Assembly: GCA_025210735.1 (NCBI GenBank)
Contig: JAOARD010000076.1
Coordinates: forward strand, 1 to 64,000
Direction of reading: 5' to 3'
Source of the DNA: Bacteroidales bacterium
GTDB taxonomy: Bacteria; Bacteroidota; Bacteroidia; Bacteroidales; UBA6680
DNA: 64,000 bases
Shown: positions 1 through 8,600 of the stretch, piece after piece
How positions within the stretch are numbered: position 1 is the first letter of the stretch
Layout of the letters: each line of letters starts with the position of its first letter
Notes under the pieces: model-generated
What the model was told of the DNA's origin: nothing
The model's input: only the letters and a program-made list of their open reading frames with translations
The model's database searches: none
Translations under genes and position numbers: made by a program

Positions 1-73
1 CTCGTTCTTCTTTAAAATGCTCTCTGCAAGCTTCTTCATTTGAAAAGTGCGCTGTAAAACTAAATATATTCAT
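1..73 (-). CDS. IS1595-family transposase, N-terminal fragment (cut by window edge)
   Basis: Reading leftward from an ATG at 73, the only visible codons give MNIFSFTAHF followed by SNEEACREHFKEER, then the window ends. From memory this matches the start of IS1595-family transposases, whose N-terminus (EExCxxHFKExRDK) precedes a zinc ribbon and an ISXO2-like DDE nuclease domain. Only 24 residues are available, so it cannot be said whether the gene is intact. It marks the left side of the window as mobile-element territory next to the Rhs module. Confidence 0.6.
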   Translation of the reverse strand, partial: MNIFSFTAHFSNEEACREHFKEER

Positions 74-141
74 AAAAGGATATTGAAACTTATTCAAAGT
101 TAATAATTTATTCCAATTATGAGTAATTACGGATAATCAAA

Positions 142-163
142 ATTATTTAAGCAGGATTGTTCT
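142..163. repeat. 22-bp sequence repeated in inverted orientation at 11101-11122
   Basis: The stretch centred on TTTAAGCAGGATTGTTC matches the reverse complement of 11101-11122 at 19 of 22 positions. It lies 70-90 bp upstream of the transposase start, where a terminal inverted repeat of the insertion sequence would be expected. Identity as an IS end is inference. Chance similarity in AT-rich DNA is possible. Confidence 0.3.
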
Positions 164-189
164 TTGAAAAATTTTATACTACCTATTTA

Positions 190-630
190 TTATTTTATCC
201 AAGCAGCTCCATAAAAAAGAACTACTTTTATCTTTTCGGATTTATTTATTTTAATTCGCTCAATTTTGAAATCAGGATACCCTATACATTGAAACTTAAC
301 TGTATGCTTTCCTTCCTTTACTTTTAGGCAAAAAAAACCATTTTCATCCGTAGCTGTTCCATTTTCATATGAAACATAAACGTTTGCTGTTCTTATAGGC
401 TTTCTTGATAATCTATCTAATAAGACACCTTCAATAATACAGTAATCTTCTTGTTTTAATTTATGTTTTGAGATACAGTATTTACTCTTTATCTCAACAT
501 TAACCTTTTGCATTACTCTTCTAATCTGTCTATCATTCAGAAGGTACTTTGCTGTATCACACTCCTGACTTAAACAATTAGTTGAATACACAAGAGATGA
601 GATTATTATTATGGTTTTATATATCTTCAT
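190..630 (-). CDS. Small exported protein with carboxypeptidase-regulatory-like domain (paralogue of next gene; candidate immunity protein)
   Basis: 146 residues. The N-terminal hydrophobic stretch ending near CLSQEC looks like a Sec signal peptide. From about residue 66 onward the pattern GVLLDRLSRKPIRTANVYV, TATDENGFFCLKV and KFQCIGY is that of a CarboxypepD_reg-like beta-sandwich, a fold common in Bacteroidota exported proteins. It is clearly related to the gene at 641-1090, sharing the KSKY motif, the domain and the C-terminal hydrophobic strand, and starts 10 bp after it. It is the last gene of the Rhs-protease operon. Its position and duplication suggest immunity or a toxin partner, but no known immunity family is recognised. 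The function is unknown. Confidence 0.7.
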   Translation of the reverse strand: MKIYKTIIIISSLVYSTNCLSQECDTAKYLLNDRQIRRVMQKVNVEIKSKYCISKHKLKQEDYCIIEGVLLDRLSRKPIRTANVYVSYENGTATDENGFFCLKVKEGKHTVKFQCIGYPDFKIERIKINKSEKIKVVLFYGAAWIK

Positions 631-640
631 TCATTTAGGT

Positions 641-1090
641 TTAATCCTGAGTATAATCAACACCAAGAAATACCACTAGTTGAATGCTGGTATTATACTT
701 TAGTTTGATCCATTTTGTACTAAATGTTGATACTCCAATGTTCTGAAATTTGATCTTGTATCTTCCTTTATTAAGTGATAAACAGAATTTTCCGATACTA
801 TCAGATACAACTCCTTTACCTCCTTCTGTATATACTCCAACTCCCTGTAGTGGCTCTCTTGTTAGTCTGCTATATATAACTCCTGTTACCTGAGGTTGTA
901 TCAATGTATCTATTATCTCCTCTTCTGCTATAAAATATTTACTTTTAATACAAACATTTGTTCTACTCAGAATTCTCTCTTTTCTCTTCTTGCTTATTAC
1001 AAATTTATCGGAAGTACACTTCTGCGAAAATGCATTAAATGTACATAGATACACTATTGCAAAACTCAATATTATCTTTCTCATAAACAC
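641..1090 (-). CDS. Small exported protein with carboxypeptidase-regulatory-like domain, directly abutting the Rhs toxin gene
   Basis: 149 residues with a signal peptide ending around NAFSQ and a CarboxypepD_reg-like domain (GVIYSRLTREPLQGVGVYT, then VSDSIGKFCLSL and KFQNIGV). The start codon is immediately adjacent to the stop codon of the Rhs gene, so the two are almost certainly co-transcribed and perhaps translationally coupled. The downstream gene is a diverged copy. In polymorphic toxin loci the gene directly 3' of the toxin is normally the immunity gene. An exported beta-sandwich that binds a secreted protease would be plausible but is inference. An alternative start two codons in (MRKIILSF) gives a slightly shorter signal peptide. 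Confidence 0.7.
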   Translation of the reverse strand: MFMRKIILSFAIVYLCTFNAFSQKCTSDKFVISKKRKERILSRTNVCIKSKYFIAEEEIIDTLIQPQVTGVIYSRLTREPLQGVGVYTEGGKGVVSDSIGKFCLSLNKGRYKIKFQNIGVSTFSTKWIKLKYNTSIQLVVFLGVDYTQD

Positions 1091-4000
1091 CTAATTTTTC
1101 TTTCTTACACGCTTTCTTTTTGATTCTGGTACATTCCCATATAAAGATTGATTTGCTTTTGCTCTTGGTCTATTAATAAATATATCCTTTATATCCCAGT
1201 TATATACTGTCCAGAAAGGAGATCCATTGATTCCTTCATGCATTAAACCATCTGAATGATCAATACCTAAGCTATGTCCTACCTCATGAGCTCCAGTTTT
1301 ATTTAGCATATTTTCTTTCTCTATCTTTATCAATCCTCTTCCAGAAGTTCCTTTTACACTTGTATTATCTCCGTCAGTTAATAAATATGCATTACTTGAT
1401 CTATCAGGAACAAGTTTAGTTTCTCCTTCTAAATCAAATGGACGGTTATCAATTCTTGTCTGATTCTCAGGATTATCAACCTCCACAACATTTAAGTTAA
1501 ATTCTACATCATAAGTTTTAGCATCATCACCTTTTCCTACAGTATAAGTATATTGTCCAGTCATATCATTCCAAAAACCAGTAGCAGCTTCTGCTGATTT
1601 CTTTGCATCATTATCTCCTGTTTTTACATAATATGTTGCTTTAATAGTAGCTGTGTATGTTACATTTCCTTTATCATCCTTCTTTTCACTAAAATAAATA
1701 GCATAATCCTTTCCATTATTATCCACATACTTAAGAGGATTATTCCCAGAAAAATGATATGTTGATTGAGAAAGGTACTCTTCCGCCAACGGATCAACAT
1801 TAAACCACCTTCCTAATTCCGGTGTATACATCCTGGCTCCATAATCTAACCACTCAGTCTCTTCCTGTTTCTCTTTACCATTATAAAGATACTTATTGGT
1901 TGATGAACCAGACTGTGCAAATGTAAGACCAAACGGGTAATAGTTGCTTTCCTGAGTAATATCATTAGTCTCGTTTACTGCCACTCTGGTGTTCCCTAAA
2001 TGATCTTTTAGATGAAACTCATAGTTTGTTGTTGAGCCGTTTATATTCAGTAAACCATCAGAGCAGATCATATATTCAAGTTTATCATCGGTATATACAA
2101 AGTTCCCAAAGTAGTATTTTGTTTTACCACTCAGCTTATTTGCCAGTTTACGTCCGGTAACATCATAGATATAATTTATCTTATTTGCACCTTTGGTTAT
2201 TGAGTATGGCAAATTAAGGTTATTGTATCTTATATCTGATAAACCTTTGTTTGGATCAACTGTCATATTTCCATTGGCATCATACAGATAATCACCTGAA
2301 CCCTGCTTGAAACCTTCAGTTGTTCCTGCATCGGTTACTGTTGTAAGCTGGTTACCGCTATTGTATCTGTATGTTAGGTTATCCATAGACTCTATAAAAC
2401 TTGTGGTAATATTTACCATTGAGCGCTCTAATGTAAGTATATTACCGTTAATATCATAACTGTATGCTGTATTATAAGCATCTGTCTTTGTTCCTGCATA
2501 GTCGGCTGTTGTTAATCTGTTCAGATTGTCGTAGATAAAACCATAACGCTGTTCTGCTTTGTCGCTGTTGTTCCAACTTATGGCACTTATGTTTCCGTTG
2601 TATTGTGCTTCGGTATCAACCCCTGCAACGGTGTTGTTGTAGTGCAGGTTCATACTGTACAGGTTGCTGCCATCGCTCTTTGTGTTGTTCAGCTCTTTTA
2701 ACCAACCTCTGATATTGTAGCTATACTCTGTGTCTATGGCTTTGTTGTTAAGTCTCTTTTTTATCATCTGACCTAACTCATCATACTCAAATGATGCATA
2801 CAGAATCTCACTCTTTGTTATTGCACCTTCCAGCTTCTGGTATGTACGCAGTAGTCTGTCAGCATGGTCGTACTCATTACGCTGTTTTACAATAATTGCA
2901 TCTTTTCCGTTTAGCTGATGAGCATATATTGTGTTCTCCACACGTCCGGTAAAGCTGTAGTTGCTTCCGGTTATATCTGTAAATATCTTACCTCCCGGTA
3001 CTGTATCGCGCGATATTGTCTGTATGTTACGGAATTTATTATCGTAATAGTTAACCGATACCGACCATTTGTCGTTTGATCTGTTCTCTGATGCATCAAG
3101 TACTCTTACCTTTGTGTAGGTTACCAAACCTTTAACCAATGTGTTATAACTACCACTGTAACTGTCTATATCATACCTGCTGTCAAACGCCAATGTTGTG
3201 AACTTAGCAGGATAGTATTCATCGTATATTGTTTCTGTATATAAAACTGTATTGTTTTGCGGAAAGCTGTTGTTTGTATATACTCCGTTATTACACACCT
3301 CAAACACATTACTATTTGCCTCTACCTCACTCTGCATATCCTGCTGGCTAATGTCTGTATCTGCATTGTACATTCCTGTCTGTACAGGGCGGTGAAATCC
3401 GTCGTACTTTGTATATAACCATCTGTTGTTTTTGCGCTGCTCACCATCCTGTGTCAGAACAAGGCGGTTGTACTTATTATATACCATATATACTGGCTCT
3501 GCTCCCGGCAACTGTTTGGTTATCACTCTTTCGGAGTTATCGTAGCTGTAGTAGTAACACAGATCTTTTATAAAGGAATCAGTACTTGATATCTCTATAT
3601 CCGGATTGCTATTTGTAAATGCATCATTTATCTGTTTTGTAGCTTTTGGCGATAGTACATAACGCAGTAATCCGTAGTAGTCATATACATAGTATGTATC
3701 GGCATCTTCTGAGCCTGACAGTATACTTCTTTTTAGTACAACCTGACCAAGTCTGTTTTTATACTCTATGGTTAAACCTTTGTTGTTCTCATCCTCTACT
3801 GTTGATATAAACAACGTTGACTCTTTGTAGTACTCATTACAGATAAGTTTATTGTTATTAAGATCTACTGTGAATTTATATACCTCTTCTGCCTCATTTG
3901 ATCCGTAACCATATTTAACTGTATGGTCGTTATCGTTATCCTGTGGTTGCCAATCAGCTCCGGGTGCTCCCTGTTTGGTTACACGGTTTAGTGGCGATCT

Positions 4001-5392
4001 GTCAAACCTTGTCTCTGAAAAAGGGAAGTTTGTAACCTCCTGAACCAAGTCTGAATCTAGATAAAAATTCTTCTGACTCTTAAACTGTTCTCTGTCTATG
4101 CTTCCGTTGCCTTTTGAGCTTACATATGGCAGATATTTCTTTGCCTCGCGACCAAGTGAATCGTACTCTACTGGTACTACAATATCTTTTCCTGAAACCG
4201 ACGCCGCTACACTGCTCTTCTGTATTGTAAGTCCCAACCCATCTACATAGGCTACATTTACTGATACTTTTGACGGATCTGCTCCATCTTTATTAAGGCT
4301 CTTTATTGCCGTTTTTGGTACATAGCTGGCAATATAGTTTTTATCGCGCGAGAACATTACTGGCTGAAAATCTATAGCCGCCTTCTCTGCATGTACTCCA
4401 AGGGTTAGTATAGAGTTTATATCAGGTTGCTCTATCCACTCACTGCCATAGTAGTCTCTGTGTCCAGGTAATCCCTGAACTACATCGCTCTTGCGCGTTA
4501 ACAGTTTATCTTTTGCAAAGTTCCCCGGCTCGGCAGATCCTAATCTGTCGGTCTCTATACCTCTGTACAGAACACGTATCTGATCGTTTCCGTTAAAGTT
4601 AAGAACCTCACAGTTGGTTGTTATAAATTCATCTCTGTTACCTGTTGCTTTACTGTTACGTATTACTATGGTTCCGTCTATCTCAAGTACTCCACTCTTC
4701 TCTGGTGTATATGAGTATAAAAAGTCGTTATCTCCGTTGTAATCGCGCTGTATTACAATGTTGCTGATATCGCAATTGGCTATGCCAAGGTTGGTTATCT
4801 CAATACTTTTGTTGTATCCGTTACCCTCCTGATACTCTGATATTATTAGTTTGGGTTGTACGGTTATATCATGAACTCCAAGCTGACCTGCGTAGTTTTT
4901 TGGCAGTTTAAGCCATCTGCCTTTTATATCCTGATCCAATCCTCGGCTGTTTACAAGGGTTACATCTTTACCAAAGTTACTGCCTCCACGCGATCCGATA
5001 CTGTCTATTGCCACGCCATTGTGGTATAGTTTAAGCATATCGTTGCCGTTAAAGGTCATACAGATATTGTTGGTCTGCATATCAGATTTTGATATAAGTG
5101 CCGATGATGCCTCGGAGTTTACAACTACAAATGTGCTTTGGGGTGCCAGTACTCCTTCAAGCCTAAAGCCATCATTAAACAGACCATTTCCGTTTACATC
5201 TTTTTTTATTGTATATGCCGACAGGTTTACTGCTGTTGTTCCGGCATTGTATATCTCTAGTGCTTTATTATGACCGGAACCCTCTATATATTCTGAGAAG
5301 AATAGCTGAGGCGGCTCGGCTGCAATAACCTCTGTTTGCAATGCTAAACCACTTAACAGACATAGTAGTATTATATATATTGTTTGTTTCAT
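1091..5392 (-). CDS. Rhs/YD-repeat polymorphic toxin-like protein with lamin-tail domains and C-terminal metzincin protease domain
   Basis: 1433 residues. There is a signal peptide at about 1-24, then two lamin-tail-like domains (LFFSEYIEGSGHNKALEIYN near residue 30; LIISEYQEGNGYNKSIEI near 185). A DUF6443-type segment follows (YVDGLGLTIQKS; LGREAKKYLPY), then a long YD-repeat shell. The RHS-associated core starts at about 1127 (LKDHLGNTRV, then YYPFG, YNGKEKQEET, LGRWFNVDPLAE). The last ~210 residues are a variable tip carrying HEVGHSLGIDH, with H1369, E1370, H1373 and H1379, and a following GLMHEG that resembles a metzincin Met-turn. This is the HExxHxxGxxH zinc site of secreted proteases. 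No T9SS sorting tail is present. The tip being a toxin is inferred from Rhs architecture; a self-processing protease is an alternative. Confidence 0.85.
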   Translation of the reverse strand: MKQTIYIILLCLLSGLALQTEVIAAEPPQLFFSEYIEGSGHNKALEIYNAGTTAVNLSAYTIKKDVNGNGLFNDGFRLEGVLAPQSTFVVVNSEASSALISKSDMQTNNICMTFNGNDMLKLYHNGVAIDSIGSRGGSNFGKDVTLVNSRGLDQDIKGRWLKLPKNYAGQLGVHDITVQPKLIISEYQEGNGYNKSIEITNLGIANCDISNIVIQRDYNGDNDFLYSYTPEKSGVLEIDGTIVIRNSKATGNRDEFITTNCEVLNFNGNDQIRVLYRGIETDRLGSAEPGNFAKDKLLTRKSDVVQGLPGHRDYYGSEWIEQPDINSILTLGVHAEKAAIDFQPVMFSRDKNYIASYVPKTAIKSLNKDGADPSKVSVNVAYVDGLGLTIQKSSVAASVSGKDIVVPVEYDSLGREAKKYLPYVSSKGNGSIDREQFKSQKNFYLDSDLVQEVTNFPFSETRFDRSPLNRVTKQGAPGADWQPQDNDNDHTVKYGYGSNEAEEVYKFTVDLNNNKLICNEYYKESTLFISTVEDENNKGLTIEYKNRLGQVVLKRSILSGSEDADTYYVYDYYGLLRYVLSPKATKQINDAFTNSNPDIEISSTDSFIKDLCYYYSYDNSERVITKQLPGAEPVYMVYNKYNRLVLTQDGEQRKNNRWLYTKYDGFHRPVQTGMYNADTDISQQDMQSEVEANSNVFEVCNNGVYTNNSFPQNNTVLYTETIYDEYYPAKFTTLAFDSRYDIDSYSGSYNTLVKGLVTYTKVRVLDASENRSNDKWSVSVNYYDNKFRNIQTISRDTVPGGKIFTDITGSNYSFTGRVENTIYAHQLNGKDAIIVKQRNEYDHADRLLRTYQKLEGAITKSEILYASFEYDELGQMIKKRLNNKAIDTEYSYNIRGWLKELNNTKSDGSNLYSMNLHYNNTVAGVDTEAQYNGNISAISWNNSDKAEQRYGFIYDNLNRLTTADYAGTKTDAYNTAYSYDINGNILTLERSMVNITTSFIESMDNLTYRYNSGNQLTTVTDAGTTEGFKQGSGDYLYDANGNMTVDPNKGLSDIRYNNLNLPYSITKGANKINYIYDVTGRKLANKLSGKTKYYFGNFVYTDDKLEYMICSDGLLNINGSTTNYEFHLKDHLGNTRVAVNETNDITQESNYYPFGLTFAQSGSSTNKYLYNGKEKQEETEWLDYGARMYTPELGRWFNVDPLAEEYLSQSTYHFSGNNPLKYVDNNGKDYAIYFSEKKDDKGNVTYTATIKATYYVKTGDNDAKKSAEAATGFWNDMTGQYTYTVGKGDDAKTYDVEFNLNVVEVDNPENQTRIDNRPFDLEGETKLVPDRSSNAYLLTDGDNTSVKGTSGRGLIKIEKENMLNKTGAHEVGHSLGIDHSDGLMHEGINGSPFWTVYNWDIKDIFINRPRAKANQSLYGNVPESKRKRVRKKN

Positions 5393-5458
5393 TTTACTGT
5401 TTTTTTATTCATATAAATGTCTGTTCTGGCAGAGTCGGGAACTACCCACGTTTCGACA

Positions 5459-5531
5459 TTTCGACTTCGCTCAATGTGACAAACCACTTTGCTTTATGTG
5501 ACAAAACCACTTCGCTTTATGTGAGAAATCC
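5459..5531. repeat. Degenerate ~23-bp tandem repeats between the two YD-repeat genes
   Basis: Three adjacent units share a CTTCGCTTTATGTGACAAAA-like core: 5459-5486, 5487-5509 and 5510-5531. The first unit reads TTTCGACTTCGCTCAATGTG, a motif I recall as a frequent dispersed intergenic sequence in Bacteroidota genomes. They lie in the 211-bp spacer between the 1592-residue and 1433-residue genes. Confidence 0.55.
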
Positions 5532-5603
5532 TTTACTCGCACTCGTTTCACATTTATATATCTTAATTGTCTTTTTATCAATTACAATCGTATCAAAAAC
5601 CCA

Positions 5604-8600
5604 TTAGTTAAGTATCGGGTTTTCAAACTCATCTCCCGGTGGTATAACAATTATCTCAATACCTTTTTGGGCTACATTCACACGTAGTATATCTGTTCCT
5701 ACTTTTATAAGAAAATACCCGTTTCGTGATTCGGTACTGTGGTTAGGATCGCAGGTTACTGTTATTGTTGCATTGCCTGTACCACTTGTTGCTGATACCT
5801 TTATCCATGAGGTCTTTTCTGTAATTGTCCAGTTACCATTTGCCTGTAGTTGTTTTGTCTGACCAATAGTTCCGCCTTCGTCTACAACAACTGTAGTTGG
5901 CGATACGTAGTTTACCTTACCTGTAAAACTGTATGATCTTATTGTTGACAGATTCTGCTCAGAAACAGCAAATGATGTATTAGCCTTTGATACCTGTATA
6001 TATAACTGATTATCGCTATGGCTATAACTTGCAGGGTAACTTCCTGTAAGCGTAAAGTTTCCTGATGCATCGGTATAAACTGTCTCTTTTATTACCTTAG
6101 ATATACCTCCGCCTAACGCAAGCTCTCTCTTAAATACCTCTACCTTTACTCCGCCTATAGCTCTGCCTATTTGATCTGCAATATTACCTGTAACTGGTTT
6201 TACCTTGTATACAACCTCAATATTCATTTCCTGCTGAATATTATTTGCAGTGTATGAATTTCCTACTACCATACTGCCATTAACTATAAGCTTTACAAAG
6301 GTTGCAACCTCCTGATCGGTAAAGTTCCAGGTATAACTGCTACCATGATCAAGGTACGATACCGGAGACTGCTGATTTGAGTTGCCCATTCCGATTACCT
6401 CTGTTTTTGTAGCATATTTCTTTGGTTCAAACTCTACATTCAGATTTATATCTGAACTCATATTACTTACAGTATATTGCATTGTCCCGTTTGTAAACGG
6501 AGCCGGATTAAATCCTCCTGTTGCCTGATTGTCTATTACAACTGAGTTATTAACATATACCCTTTTTACCTTTGAGCTGCCATTAGGGGTGATGGTAAAC
6601 ACCTTGCTTTGCCCTCTTATTATCTTTACATCGCCGCCGGGTGATACCGTTCCGCCCGATGCTGGATTAATATTTACTGTATAGTAGTTTGGAATAAACT
6701 GCGCCTTAACATTACAGCCTTCGTTAACAGATGATAGTGTATAGCTTAATGTATTACCAACGTTGTTTCCATTAACATACAGTGCTTCCAATACATGGTA
6801 TTCATCTGGCTGAACTGTGAAGGTAACTGGTTGTCCGGTATAGTATACTTTAGATTTATCGTATGTTACTGTTCCACCGGTATTACTTGTAAGAGATATA
6901 TTTACCCCCTCTTCGGCATAGTGGTAACTATTACTCTTTAGTATATTATCTTCGTTATCAAGCACAAACTCTAATCGCCCAAATGTATCGTACAGATATC
7001 TTGTTGAGTTTTTATTGGCATCAGTAACACGGGTTATTCCTCTGTTGGGTTTATAGTTATATGTGGTTATCTGCGCTTTCGCAAACTCATCTCTCAGATC
7101 GTTAAAATGTCTGTTTACAGCCTGTTCATCTGTATCAACTGTTGCATTTATCCACTCTACTGTTTTGCCTCTGCTCTCTATTGCCGATTTAAGGTTACTA
7201 TATGGTACTCCATCGGCCTTTAATATTGGTAGTGTGTTTTTGTAACCCCACAGATAAGATGTCTCTACACCATTTGATCTGCGCCACTCTAGTCTGGAGG
7301 AGTTATTGGCATAACCAAACTCATGTTTCAGATCGTAATATTCCGGTTGTAGTATCAGTTCTATGTTATGATTAATATCTAATCCTTTTTTATCCTTAAG
7401 CATATACATCTCTAAAGGCTGACCAAATTTATTCAGTCTCTTTACATGTCCGCCTATCAGTACATTGTTGTTATATGCAAGGCTCTTTATTACAGGTGAC
7501 ACTATATTGTTCTCCATTTTCTCTTCCAGGTTGAATGATTCATTGCCCGCATTTTCAAAATCGAACAGGTAGTAGTACATCTCTGTAAATGGAGCACTGT
7601 TATCTGTTGTTACCTCTTTTTTGCTGATAAACTTTTTAGCGTTATCGTACTTATAGTTAGAGGTAGTTACTACAATATCATTATCATAAAAGTTCCTCTC
7701 TACAGATTTTGATAACCATCCGTTTGCTATTTTTGTGTTATAAAATTCTATTGCATATGTATTTAGATTTCCTCCTAACAATTCTCCTGCTCCTTGATGT
7801 CCTGTACCAGAATTATTTAATGGTAATATAGGTGCTTCGTATCTAAGATTCTTAATACGTTTATTTACGTAATCATAAGTATACTTATTCTCAACCTCTC
7901 TTACTTTAACATACTCTCCGTTTTTATACTGGTACTGTCTCTCATATCGTAATCTCCCTCTCTGGTATCCATTATCTACAGATGGTAACATTACAACACC
8001 TGAACTATTAAGATCAGAGCTCCATGTATATTCATACTCATTCCTGCAGCTATCTTTAAGCTCCTCAATAACCTTTCTGTAATATATATTATTTCCTACA
8101 GAGCTGTTTTTATAACTAAAACTCTTTGAATCGGCACAAAAATAGATAAACCTAAACTGACCTGATCCTATATCGAGAGTAGTAAGGTTATTATAATTAC
8201 TTATAGCATTTCCATCCCATGGATAGTAGTAACGCTTCTCTATTCTGTTATTATCTGATTCACTTACAATAGATGCCACTCTTAACCCTCCGGACAAAAC
8301 ACTCTCTATAGTTATATCACCTGTTGGGTAATGATACTCTTTTACTGATCCTGATATTGCGAAATGACCAGTTTCAACATGTTCAAATGCATTAAACGTA
8401 TAGGTTCCGGGAAGTAATTCAATACATTGATTTTTCCATCCATGAGGGATTATATGTGAGAAATTAGATTCCATTCCTGCATAAAATCCTTCTAGTTTAA
8501 TACAGTTCATCTTCACCATATAATCCATAATTGCTGCTACTGCAGGTCCTCCTGGCTTTCCTTCACCTCCTTCGTTTTGAATTTCTGAAAGGTGGTTGCT

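Noticed and set aside
5341..5607. Plus-strand open frame opposite the start of the Rhs gene and the repeat spacer
   Set aside because: It is antisense to the signal-peptide coding region and runs through the tandem repeats; no start context or similarity supports it.
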